A stretch of 64,000 bases of DNA. Origin: Thiomicrorhabdus sp965602805 (lineage in GTDB: Bacteria; Pseudomonadota; Gammaproteobacteria; Thiomicrospirales; Thiomicrospiraceae). Of this stretch, positions 42,017 through 50,590 are shown in pieces (position 1 is the stretch's first letter; every line of letters starts with the position of its first letter). The position numbers and the translations under genes are program-made. The DNA lies in contig CBFCZK010000004.1 of NCBI GenBank assembly GCA_965602805.1, positions 62,001 to 126,000 of the forward strand, written 5' to 3'. The notes below the pieces were generated by a model. The model had not been told where the DNA came from and did no database searches. It saw nothing but the letters and a program-made list of their open reading frames with translations.

Positions 42017-42809
42017 AGCGATTAAAAAACGTCCCTACTTTCAAGAGTTGCAACAGCAACTTGCCGACTATATTCGTAATCCTGAGCAAGTCACTTATGC
42101 CCCCGTTGATGAAAAGCCTATCGAAGCACGGCGCTTGACAACGTATCAACAACTTTTCTTTAATAATATCGAAGGCTTTTTTACGCAGATCTTTCCAGTG
42201 TGTGCTGATATTTTAGGCCAGGAAAGGTGGCTCGAAATTATTCGAGAATATATGCTAAAACATCGGTCACGTACGCCTTTGTTTCATGAACTAGGCGAGG
42301 AGTTTTTAGCCTTTTTTGAAGCAGAGTTTACTCCGCTTGCATCCGACCCAGAATTTTTATTAGAATTGGCGCATTATGAGTGGGTTGAATTAGCTTTGAG
42401 CGTCTCTACAGAGGTAGGTTTTGATGCCGCTGATACAAAGCAGATTGATTTGAGTAAAGTGGACTTAAATGCCGCTTATGAACTGTCACCCGTTGCTTGG
42501 CCTTTGGCGTATGAATGGCCAGTGCATAAATTATCCAAAGCATTTCAACCCACGAAAAAACCGACTCAAACGACAACGCTATTAGTCTATCGACACGAAC
42601 ACGCCAGTGGTGATGAGGTCATTGATTTCATGGTTTTAACCCCGCTGTTGTATCAATGGCTGATGATTTTAGAAACTTCTGATTCGGCGCAATCTGCTTT
42701 TGACACAGTGGCCAAACCTTACAATTTAACCTCTGAGCAGAAACAAGGTTTTGCATTGCAAACATTGCAGGAGTTGGTGGGTTTAAACATTCTAAGAGCG
42801 GTTATTTAA
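42006..42809 (+). CDS. DUF2063 partner protein of the MNIO enzyme
   Basis: 267 aa from ATG 42006 (GGAG upstream, overlapping the MNIO stop). The N-terminal part (FQELQQQLADYIRNPEQ, RRLTTYQQLFFNNIEGFFTQIFPVC, PLFHELGEEFLAFFE, DPEFLLELAHYEWVELALSVS) is the DUF2063 'putative DNA-binding' domain. In bufferin-type pathways this protein acts as the precursor-binding partner (BufC/HvfC), not as a DNA binder. The C-terminal domain is specific to the MNIO-linked subset. The pairing is standard. Confidence 0.92.
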   Translation: MSSKAIKKRPYFQELQQQLADYIRNPEQVTYAPVDEKPIEARRLTTYQQLFFNNIEGFFTQIFPVCADILGQERWLEIIREYMLKHRSRTPLFHELGEEFLAFFEAEFTPLASDPEFLLELAHYEWVELALSVSTEVGFDAADTKQIDLSKVDLNAAYELSPVAWPLAYEWPVHKLSKAFQPTKKPTQTTTLLVYRHEHASGDEVIDFMVLTPLLYQWLMILETSDSAQSAFDTVAKPYNLTSEQKQGFALQTLQELVGLNILRAVI

Positions 42810-43145
42810 AATTAAAACTCCTGCTGTAGCATAGCAGCCCACCCCACTCCAGCCTAATGTCAGCATCCAGTTTTCCTGTACTACTATTTCCGTAATTTAT
42901 AAATAAGCATCGTTTGCTATTACATTGCTGTAGGGTGTGTACGGCAATAACTCATTCCTTTAAATGTATCCTGATATAAATCGGTGTTGACCACTGTAAG
43001 CTTGTTATTACGGTTAATTGTTAGCAATTTAAAAAGGCTTGAAAAGCGTCAATGTTTTTAAGTTTTAGATCTGAATTCAAGTCAGATAAATGTTCGTTTG
43101 CGTTATTATAGAGGAACCTTAAATTGTATAAAGTCGCCTTGAAGT
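42810..43145. other. Intergenic region, nothing recognised
   Basis: About 335 bp between the DUF2063 gene and the BrkB-family gene. No strong terminator or repeat is seen. Confidence 0.4.
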
Positions 43146-44105
43146 ATGGAAAATAACATCCCAGAAAATCAGTCAGATAATTACCGGTCTCTGGCGGATC
43201 TGCAAAATTCGACAGCGGTCTTTAAAAATTTACTGAAGTGGCGTTTTTGGGCTAAGGTTTTTGTGCGCTTTCGACAAAATCACGGGATGGATGCGGTCGC
43301 TATTTTAGCCTATACCACATTGATCGGAATTGTCCCTCTGTTGGCCGTTATGCTGAGTTTGTTCTCTGTCTCTACATACTTTGAATCCTTTGAAGCGGTT
43401 GTGATGGAGCATGTAGTGCGTAATTTAATGCCCAATTCGCAGCCAGTTATTGAAGAGTATCTCATGATGTTTTCCATGCAAGCAGTCAATTTAAAAGGAC
43501 CAGGCCTGGTGGTTATGTTGTTCACCACCTTGATGCTACTTTGGAAAATAGATCAAAAGCTCAATGGCTTATGGCCAAACGGTTTAAAACGTAAATGGTG
43601 GGTGAGTATTCTGCACTATTTGGGCGTGAGCCTATTGGGGCCGATTTTACTCGGCTTGAGTTTGGTCACCAGCTCGTATGTATTGGCACTGCCATGGTTA
43701 GCAGAAACCACGCCGTGGTTGGAAAAGCTGACATTTGGTATGAGTTTGCTACCACTGCTTTTCAGTTTATTGGGTTTTATGTTGTTGTATAAATTCGTGC
43801 CGGTGGCGTTTGTGCCACTCAAAGCGGCCTTCGTTGGCGGAGTGTTTGCCACGATACAACTTGAACTCTTAAAGAGTGGTTTTGCGCTGTATATCAAATG
43901 GTTTCCAACCTACGACTTGATTTACGGTGCCTTCGCTTCGGTGCCGCTGTTTCTTCTCTGGTTATATTTAATTTGGTTTATTGTTATTTGGAATGGGGCT
44001 TTGGTTGTGACACTTACGCAAAGCCTGACTTCAAACCTACAGGCTTCACGAACGATGGCATCGTCGACAGAGCAATCAACGGCAACAGGTAAGGTCTCAT
44101 CGTGA
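43146..44105 (+). CDS. YihY/BrkB family inner-membrane protein
   Basis: 319 aa. About six membrane segments follow a cytosolic start: DAVAILAYTTLIGIVPLLAVMLS, then GLVVMLFTTLMLLWKIDQ, the GVSLLGPILLGLSLVTS segment, and the conserved ending AAFVGGVFATIQLELLKSGFALYIKWFPTYDLIYGAFASVPLFLLWLYLIW in parts. This is the YihY/BrkB (UPF0761) family, of unclear transport function. It contains a dispersed ACCAGGCCTGGT palindrome at 43499-43510. Its stop overlaps the start of the permease gene. Confidence 0.92.
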   Translation: MENNIPENQSDNYRSLADLQNSTAVFKNLLKWRFWAKVFVRFRQNHGMDAVAILAYTTLIGIVPLLAVMLSLFSVSTYFESFEAVVMEHVVRNLMPNSQPVIEEYLMMFSMQAVNLKGPGLVVMLFTTLMLLWKIDQKLNGLWPNGLKRKWWVSILHYLGVSLLGPILLGLSLVTSSYVLALPWLAETTPWLEKLTFGMSLLPLLFSLLGFMLLYKFVPVAFVPLKAAFVGGVFATIQLELLKSGFALYIKWFPTYDLIYGAFASVPLFLLWLYLIWFIVIWNGALVVTLTQSLTSNLQASRTMASSTEQSTATGKVSS

Positions 44106-45103
44106 ACGTAAGCTGGCAAAAAGGTTCCCGTTCAATGCTGTTATTGACGCTGTTGTTAGTCGTTAGCATGCTATTCAGTCTCTCCTTTGGCGGAATGACC
44201 TTTTCAGGTTCGGATCTGTTTTCGGGTTTGTCACCTCAACAGTCCCTTATACTCTGGGAAATTCGTTTACCAAGAACGTTTATGACCGCCATTATTGGAG
44301 CCGGTTTAGCCATCTCAGGGGTTGCTCTACAAGCTTTGTTTAGAAATCCGCTTGCGGAACCTGGCTTAATTGGCGTCTCTAGCAGTGCAGCTTTAGGTGC
44401 GGTGTTTGTCATTGTGTTAGGCGGGGTGCTTTGGCAAGATGTCAGTGTTTGGCAAATGAGTCTGTCAGCATTTCTTGCCGCGGCACTGAGTACTGTTTTG
44501 TTGTATTCGATAGCCACCCGTAATGGTCACAGCGATGTCGCTTTGATGTTATTGACAGGGGTTGCGTTCAATGCCATTGCAGGTGCCTTGACGCAACTAT
44601 TGATTACCTTTTCAGATGATACTCAGCTGCGCTCTGTGATGTTTTGGATGATGGGTTCCTTCGCGAATCTTTCATGGGCATCGGTTACGGTTGTTTTAAG
44701 TCTGGTATTGGTGTCGTTAATTGGCTTATGGCGTTTGGTTAAGCCAATGAATGCCTTTGTTTTGGGTGAAAATGTCTGTTTGCAAATGGGGTATGAGCCT
44801 AAGTGGTTTAAGTGGCAGGTTATGGGGTTTAGTGCCTTAATGGTCGGCGCAGCGGTTTCAGTCGTCGGCGTAATTGGTTTTGTCGGGCTCGTGGTTCCAC
44901 ATATTATGCGCCTTTGGGTTGGGTCAGACCATCGTTTGGTTTTGCCTTTGAGTGCTTTGGCAGGTGCGATACTCTTAGTGGTCGCCGACCTGTTTGCTCG
45001 ACAGATTCTGTATCCAGCCGAACTGCCAATTGGTTTATTGATGGCGCTTCTGGGCGGACCTTTCTTTTTAATGCTTTTGCTGAATAAACGCAGAGGGATT
45101 TGA
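44102..45103 (+). CDS. FecCD-family ABC permease (iron-chelate, haem or B12)
   Basis: 333 aa from GTG 44102, in a 4-nt overlap with the BrkB gene. Typical FecCD/BtuC segments occur in order: LWEIRLPRTFMTAIIGAGLAISGVALQALFRNPLAEPGLIGVSSSAALGAV, HSDVALMLLTGVAFNAIAGALTQLL, FWMMGSFANLSW and VGVIGFVGLVVPHIMRLWVGSDHR, with about ten membrane segments. It forms the inner-membrane channel for a siderophore, haem or cobalamin. The ATPase gene follows by 1 nt, but no substrate-binding protein is encoded nearby. Confidence 0.93.
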   Translation: MNVSWQKGSRSMLLLTLLLVVSMLFSLSFGGMTFSGSDLFSGLSPQQSLILWEIRLPRTFMTAIIGAGLAISGVALQALFRNPLAEPGLIGVSSSAALGAVFVIVLGGVLWQDVSVWQMSLSAFLAAALSTVLLYSIATRNGHSDVALMLLTGVAFNAIAGALTQLLITFSDDTQLRSVMFWMMGSFANLSWASVTVVLSLVLVSLIGLWRLVKPMNAFVLGENVCLQMGYEPKWFKWQVMGFSALMVGAAVSVVGVIGFVGLVVPHIMRLWVGSDHRLVLPLSALAGAILLVVADLFARQILYPAELPIGLLMALLGGPFFLMLLLNKRRGI

Positions 45104-45104
45104 A

Positions 45105-46001
45105 GTGAGCAATGCAATGAATCATAACACGTGTAATGACATCAATAAAGAACAGAACGAAGAACATGACAAAAAACATATCAAAGAAGTGAGCAACTCC
45201 TACGATATTGAAGTCAGCGCCTTATCCTTTTCTGTTGCTGATAAACGAATGCTAAATCAGGTGAGTGCACAGTTTTCTTCGGCACAAATCCACTGCATCT
45301 TAGGTCAGAATGGTGCAGGTAAAACCACGCTCTTAAAATGCCTGAGTAAAGAACTAACCCCATCTGAGGGTTCTGTTTTATGGGCAAGTCATCCCTTACA
45401 AAGCCTCTCTTATGCTCAGTTGGCTTTACAGCGCGCAGTATTATCACAGTCGGCTGAACTGGCTTTTTCGTTTACGGTTGAACAGCTAGTTCGACTCGGG
45501 GTTGAAGTACGTGGGCATTGCGTGCAAGCCCCACAAATCATTCGTTCTGTATTACAGGTCTGTGATATGCAACACCTTCAGGAGCGTGATTATTTAACGC
45601 TGTCTGGTGGAGAACAACAAAGGGCGCAGCTCGCTCGTGTACTTGCACAAATTTGGCCAGTAGAGTCGCAAGCGCCACATACTTTTATAGGTAAATGGTT
45701 GTTGTTAGACGAGTGGACCGCAGGCTTGGATATTAAACACCAACAACAATTGGCTCGTTACTTTAAAGAGTGGGCTGCTCAAGGTTTAGGCATTATTATG
45801 GTGTTACACGATATCTCGTTTGCGGCTCAATTAGCAGATCAATGTTTAATTCTTCAGGCCGGTAAAGTCTATTCTCAAGGTCATGTCTTGGACTGTTTAA
45901 CGCAAGCTAGCTTGCGAGAGGCATTAGAAATTAACGCGCGTGTTGAAATTGATGCCATTAGCCAGCGCCCATTTATTTATCCTCTGCTTGAAAGTTTTTA
46001 G
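45105..46001 (+). CDS. HmuV-like ABC transporter ATP-binding protein
   Basis: 298 aa from GTG 45105 (AGGG upstream). A polar N-terminal extension of about 38 residues precedes the ATPase: Walker A GQNGAGKTT, signature LSGGEQQRAQLARVL, Walker B and D-loop LLLDEWTAGLD, and VLHDISFAAQ with the switch His. It energises the FecCD-type permease. HmuV/FhuC-type sequences are the nearest in pattern, so haem or siderophore uptake is the best guess. Confidence 0.92.
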   Translation: MSNAMNHNTCNDINKEQNEEHDKKHIKEVSNSYDIEVSALSFSVADKRMLNQVSAQFSSAQIHCILGQNGAGKTTLLKCLSKELTPSEGSVLWASHPLQSLSYAQLALQRAVLSQSAELAFSFTVEQLVRLGVEVRGHCVQAPQIIRSVLQVCDMQHLQERDYLTLSGGEQQRAQLARVLAQIWPVESQAPHTFIGKWLLLDEWTAGLDIKHQQQLARYFKEWAAQGLGIIMVLHDISFAAQLADQCLILQAGKVYSQGHVLDCLTQASLREALEINARVEIDAISQRPFIYPLLESF

Positions 46002-46168
46002 ACCGACTCGGGTCTTATTAGTTAAGAGGGTTACGTGTAAATCTGTTTATATTGAGGCCATCAGATCCGTTGCCGGCCTTTGAGTTTTAATAATAGTTTA
46101 TACAAGCCTAGATAGACCGAAGCACGTTTACAGGTCTCTGTTACACAAGTCAGTCATTAGGGATTCAA

Positions 46169-46708
46169 ATGCAGCATAAACATCGTTTTTTTGAGCAGCT
46201 GGTTTCAGCCTATTCAAATGATTTATATCGTTATGCCTATTGGTTGTGTAAGCAACCGACTGTCGCTGAAGACTTGGTTCAAGAAACCTTTACGCGTGCT
46301 TGGAAAGCGATTGACAACCTCAAGGATGAGAAGGCGGCTAAAGCATGGTTGATTACGATTTTACGTCGTGAAAACGCTCGGATGTACGAAAAGTATCAAC
46401 CACAACTGCTTGAGATTGAAGAGGCGATAGTCGCTGATGATTATCATAATGAGCCCAATGAACAGTTTGAAAAGCAGCAACTTCATCAAGCCATTATGGA
46501 ACTGCCAACGGACTACAAAGAACCTTTGATACTGCAGATTATTTGGGGTTACAGTGGTGATGAAATAGCCGCACAACTGGATTTGAAATTAGCCACCGTC
46601 AATACGCGACTGTTTCGTGCTCGCCAGCAACTGAAAGTCCTATTAACGGCAACGACTTCTAAAAAAAGTCAGCATAAATCAACCTTCGAGGGAGGCCATA
46701 CAAAATGA
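46169..46708 (+). CDS. ECF-type sigma-70 factor
   Basis: 179 aa. Sigma region 2 (DLYRYAYWLCKQPTVAEDLVQETFTRAWKAIDNL) and region 4 (LPTDYKEPLILQIIWGYSGDEIAAQLDLKLATVNTRLFRARQQLK) are both complete, with no region 1 or 3, as in extracytoplasmic-function sigma factors. The stop overlaps the following gene by 4 nt (ATGA). That gene, with one membrane segment, is its likely anti-sigma factor. Confidence 0.95.
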   Translation: MQHKHRFFEQLVSAYSNDLYRYAYWLCKQPTVAEDLVQETFTRAWKAIDNLKDEKAAKAWLITILRRENARMYEKYQPQLLEIEEAIVADDYHNEPNEQFEKQQLHQAIMELPTDYKEPLILQIIWGYSGDEIAAQLDLKLATVNTRLFRARQQLKVLLTATTSKKSQHKSTFEGGHTK

Positions 46709-47532
46709 ATGATTTAGCATTTCGTAAACAGCTCCAGATAAATCCACAACAGTTGGATGAAGAGATACTGGCCTATTTAGAACAACACCCACAACAAAAG
46801 AAAGTGGTACAGCGCGTGAGGAATTTTGACACACAAATTAAAGAAACTTTAAATATTGAGGTGCCGGAAGGATTACACGCTCGTATTTTACTTAATCAGT
46901 CTTATCAAGATGCTAAGGCCAGTATTGCTGAGGATAGCTCTAATGATGCTGAGGTTTCTGAGTCGAAGCCACAGAGCAATCCCAAACGCGAAGCCAGAGC
47001 GGATAAGGTTGTTCACTTCTGGAATTCTGAACGGATTGTTTCATGGGCAGGTTTGTCCGGAATGGCCGCCAGTTTAATGATTTTGGCGGTTTCAATTAGC
47101 TTGTGGCAAAGCCCAACCGATTTAAAGCCGATTAATGGTCCGGATATGGTGGCACATATTTTAGAGCACATTGAGCATGATCCAACCTTAATGACTGCTA
47201 TTAAATTACCGAAAACCGAGGCGGATATGCAAGCGTTGTTCGCAACGGTAGGGGCAAGTTTACATCAGCCAATTGAACAGATGAGTTATGCTGGTGAGTG
47301 TGTTGTGGAAGGTCAGGCAGGGCTGCATATTGTAATGCAAGACGAGAAAGGCCCTGTGACGGTTATTGTCATGCCAGGTCATCAGCTGGAGGCGATGCAA
47401 GCCTTTAATTCAAGTGGTTACCATGGTGAGTTGATTCCCGTAAAAGGCGGGGTTGTGGCGATTGTCGCCAATGGCATGGAGCAGTTAGCTTTGGCGCAAA
47501 TTCGCTTCTTTAATGCGGTCAGATTCGCTTAA
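46705..47532 (+). CDS. DUF3379 membrane protein, probable anti-sigma factor
   Basis: 275 aa. The cytosolic N-terminal part (about 1-110) would bind the sigma factor; one membrane segment follows (WAGLSGMAASLMILAVSISLW, about 113-133) and then a periplasmic domain. DUF3379 proteins are encoded next to ECF sigma factors in gammaproteobacteria. The arrangement and coupling here agree. The signal sensed is unknown. Confidence 0.85.
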   Translation: MNDLAFRKQLQINPQQLDEEILAYLEQHPQQKKVVQRVRNFDTQIKETLNIEVPEGLHARILLNQSYQDAKASIAEDSSNDAEVSESKPQSNPKREARADKVVHFWNSERIVSWAGLSGMAASLMILAVSISLWQSPTDLKPINGPDMVAHILEHIEHDPTLMTAIKLPKTEADMQALFATVGASLHQPIEQMSYAGECVVEGQAGLHIVMQDEKGPVTVIVMPGHQLEAMQAFNSSGYHGELIPVKGGVVAIVANGMEQLALAQIRFFNAVRFA

Positions 47533-47545
47533 GCTACCAAGCGAA

Positions 47546-47561
47546 TGACCAGGCCTGGTCA
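47546..47561. repeat. Palindrome TGACCAGGCCTGGTCA
   Basis: A perfect 16-bp copy of the dispersed palindrome, 13 nt after the DUF3379 stop. Confidence 0.8.
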
Positions 47562-47577
47562 CTTTAATTGAGGCATA

Positions 47578-47605
47578 AAAAAAGCAGTTCAAAGAACTGT
47601 GCTTT
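47578..47605 (+). terminator. Terminator after the sigma/anti-sigma operon
   Basis: A-rich run, hairpin AAAGCAGTTC/GAACTGTGCTTT (one bulge), then T-run. Confidence 0.7.
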
Positions 47606-47731
47606 TTGAGTGTTTAAACGATAATCCGATTTAAAATGAGGGTTTTTGGCGCAAGGTCAAGGCGCTAAAGGATGAAGTTTACTCTGGTAAACGAGTTCTT
47701 TAGCAACGCAGAAATTGCCCAAAAAAACATT

Positions 47732-49999
47732 TTACAGTTTGCAAGCACCGCCTGCACAGCCATCATCTTCTTGGGTATCAGACGCACCGTCACGTGTGTT
47801 GTGATAATACAGCGTTTTAAGCCCCATCTTGTAAGCGTAAAGCAAATCTTGTAGAACCAGTTTCATCGGTACTTTGTCTTCATTGAAACGCGCAGGGTCA
47901 TAGTTAGTGTTGGATGAAATCGCCTGGTCGACAAACTTTTGCATAATGCCAACTAACTGAATATAGCCTTTATTATTGGGGATATGCCATAACAATTCAT
48001 ATTGATCACGTAGCTCTTTAAAGCCTGGTACAACTTGTTTCAGGATGCCGTCTTTAGATGCCTTAACAGAAACATATCCTCGTGGTGGTTCAATACCATT
48101 GGTTGAGTTGGTGATTTGTGAAGAGGTTTCGCACGGCATCAACGCCGTTAAGGTTGAGTTACGTAAACCATGTTGCTTAATCTCACTTCTCAATCCTTCC
48201 CAGTCTAGGTGCAATGGCTCGTTGCAGACTTCATCCAATTCTTTCTTGTAGGTATCAATCGGCAAAATGCCTTGTGCATAGTTGGTGTCTTGGTAATAAC
48301 CACAAACACCTTGTTCTTTCGCGAGGTTGTTTGAAGCTTTCAGAAGATTGAACTGAATGGCTTCGAAGGTGCGATGCATTAAGCCATTAGCAGAACCATC
48401 GGAGTATTTAACGTGGTTTTTAGCCAAGTAGTAGGCCATGTTGGTCACGCCCACACCCAGGGTTCTACGTCCCATGCTTGAACGACGAGCGGCTTCGACA
48501 GGGTAATCTTGATAGTCTAATAGGCTATCCAAGGCTCGGACAATCAAGTTAGAGAGGCTCTCAAGTTCTTCCAGGTTTTCAATCGCACCTAAGTTGAAAG
48601 CAGACAGAGTACAAAGCGCAATCTCACCTTCCGGATCTTCTACTGAGTTCATCGGCGCAGTCGGTAGGGCAATTTCTAAACAGAGATTCGATTGACGAAC
48701 TGGTGCTTTACTTGGGTCAAATGGGCTGTGCGTATTACAGTGGTCAACGTTCTGAATATAGATTCGACCGGTTTGGGCGCGTTCTTGCGCCACAATGGTA
48801 AACAGATCAATCGCTTTAACTTTCTTTTTACGAATCGAATCATCGACTTCATAAATTTTGTATAGACGCTCAAACTCGACCTGGTCTTCAAAGAACGCAT
48901 CATACAGTCCAGGTACATCAGATGGGCTGAACAGGGTGATGTCACCGCCTTCAATCATGCGCTGGTACATCAACTTGTTGAACTGAACGCCGTAATCTAA
49001 ATGACGTGCACGGTTCTCTTCAACACCACGGTTGTTTTTAAGCACAATCAACGATTCGACTTCTAAATGCCAAAGAGGATAGAAAAGGGTTGCCGCGCCA
49101 CCACGGACACCACCTTGAGAACACGATTTAACGGCTGTCTGAAAGTGTTTGATAAACGGAATCAAACCAGTGTGATAGGCTTCACCACCACGAATTTCAC
49201 TGCCTAGAGCACGAATTCGACCAATATTCACACCAATCCCAGCACGTTGTGAAACGTACTTCACAATTGAAGAAGAAGTCGCATTGATAGAGTCTAATGA
49301 ATCACCACTCTCAATCAATACGCATGAGCTAAATTGGCGAGTAGGGGTGCGGACACCTGACATAATCGGTGTTGGTAATGAAAGTTTGAAAAGAGAGGAG
49401 GCATCATAAAATTCTTTGACATACTGCAGGCGGTTTTCTACTGGGTAATGGGCAAATAAACACATTGGAATTAGCATGTAGATAAACTGCGGGCTTTCAT
49501 ATATTTTGCCAGTAACGCGGTTCTGAACCAGGTACTTGCCTTCCAGCTGCTTAACCGCGGCATAACTAAAGGTTAGATCGCGGTCATGCTCTAAATAGCG
49601 GTCGAGTTCATCAATGTCTTGCTTGCTGTAATCGGTAATGATTTGCTTGTCGTAGTGACCACTACCGACCATTTTATTGATATGTTCGAACAGTGCCGGA
49701 GGCGTAAAACGGTCAAAAGCTTTCTTACGCAGATGAAAAATGGCTAAGCGAGCAGATAGATGCTGGTAGTCAGGTGCATTTTCAGAGATTAAGTCGGCCG
49801 CAGATTTGACAATGGTTTCATGAATGTCAGATGTGGTAATCCCATCATAAAATTGAATGTGTGAACGCAATTCGACTTCTGAAACAGAGACGTTCTCCAA
49901 CCCTTCTGATGCCCATGTGATTACTCGATGGATTTTTTCTAAATTGATAGGTTCTTTAGATCCGTCACGCTTAGAAACGAGAATATTTTGATTTTTCAT
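47732..49999 (-). CDS. nrdA: Class Ia ribonucleotide reductase, large subunit
   Basis: 755 aa from ATG 49999, close to E. coli NrdA. It reduces ribonucleoside diphosphates to deoxy forms using a radical from NrdB. The N-terminal ATP-cone (VSKRDGSKEPINLEKIHRVITWASEGL) is the allosteric activity site. Active-site and redox regions include RQFSSCVLIESGDSLDSI, QSNLCLEIALPT, the MPCETSS segment and the C-terminal CAGGACKL that shuttles electrons. nrdB is not adjacent in the window, unlike in E. coli. NrdR and DnaA boxes lie upstream. Confidence 0.97.
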   Translation of the reverse strand: MKNQNILVSKRDGSKEPINLEKIHRVITWASEGLENVSVSEVELRSHIQFYDGITTSDIHETIVKSAADLISENAPDYQHLSARLAIFHLRKKAFDRFTPPALFEHINKMVGSGHYDKQIITDYSKQDIDELDRYLEHDRDLTFSYAAVKQLEGKYLVQNRVTGKIYESPQFIYMLIPMCLFAHYPVENRLQYVKEFYDASSLFKLSLPTPIMSGVRTPTRQFSSCVLIESGDSLDSINATSSSIVKYVSQRAGIGVNIGRIRALGSEIRGGEAYHTGLIPFIKHFQTAVKSCSQGGVRGGAATLFYPLWHLEVESLIVLKNNRGVEENRARHLDYGVQFNKLMYQRMIEGGDITLFSPSDVPGLYDAFFEDQVEFERLYKIYEVDDSIRKKKVKAIDLFTIVAQERAQTGRIYIQNVDHCNTHSPFDPSKAPVRQSNLCLEIALPTAPMNSVEDPEGEIALCTLSAFNLGAIENLEELESLSNLIVRALDSLLDYQDYPVEAARRSSMGRRTLGVGVTNMAYYLAKNHVKYSDGSANGLMHRTFEAIQFNLLKASNNLAKEQGVCGYYQDTNYAQGILPIDTYKKELDEVCNEPLHLDWEGLRSEIKQHGLRNSTLTALMPCETSSQITNSTNGIEPPRGYVSVKASKDGILKQVVPGFKELRDQYELLWHIPNNKGYIQLVGIMQKFVDQAISSNTNYDPARFNEDKVPMKLVLQDLLYAYKMGLKTLYYHNTRDGASDTQEDDGCAGGACKL

Positions 50000-50149
50000 G
50001 GGCAAATTTTTAACCTGTGTATAAAGCAAAGAGGGGTTGGCTATCAATAAAAACAATTAATAAATGAGTAAATTCATTGCCTTAGCTATGTAAGTGAGAA
50101 ACGCGCCTAATTACTTAGCATATCTAATTAGTATGTGGAAGGCTTGTAT

Positions 50150-50196
50150 CCACTACATCTAGTGAGGATTGTTTTTTTGAGTAGCAAATATAGTGT
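50150..50196. promoter_or_regulatory. Pair of NrdR boxes upstream of nrdA
   Basis: CCACTACATCTAGTGA (50150-50165) matches the consensus ACACTATATATAGTGT at 12 of 16 positions, and GTAGCAAATATAGTGT (50181-50196) at 11 of 16. Their starts are 31 bp apart, the three-turn spacing NrdR needs to repress RNR genes. Confidence 0.8.
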
Positions 50197-50259
50197 ATTT
50201 TGCGAATGCATGCAAGTGCATGAAATTGGGCTTTTATACGTTGGATGTGGGGGTTAATC

Positions 50260-50314
50260 TTGTGGATAATTCCAATAATCTCCCCACTAATCACCCTTTT
50301 AGGGTTGTGGATAA
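50260..50314. promoter_or_regulatory. Two DnaA boxes upstream of nrdA
   Basis: TTGTGGATAA at 50260-50269 and 50305-50314 is the reverse complement of the strong DnaA box TTATCCACAA. DnaA control of nrdA is known in E. coli, so the same link to replication is likely here. Confidence 0.75.
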
Positions 50315-50590
50315 CTCTGTGTAAGAGTTTTATTGGAATCCAAAAAAAAGTTAAAAAAAATCTATTGCAGGCAAAAAAAATCTATGGCAAAAAAATCAAA
50401 TAAATCCTTGTGGTTTTAGCAAATTTAAACTATTTAGAAGCAAAGAGTTTGTTAGGCATTTTTAGGGGGCTTGTTAATATTTATGCAGAGCCTGGTTGAA
50501 GGGGGGCTTAATAAAAAATATAGCAGCAGCATAGCTCTTATTATGGTTTTTTTTACCGCTTAGCGAGTGCTTGTTGGGATGGTGTTTATC

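Noticed and set aside
46856..47077. 73-codon ORF inside the DUF3379 gene
   Set aside because: Shadow frame of a well-supported coding region.
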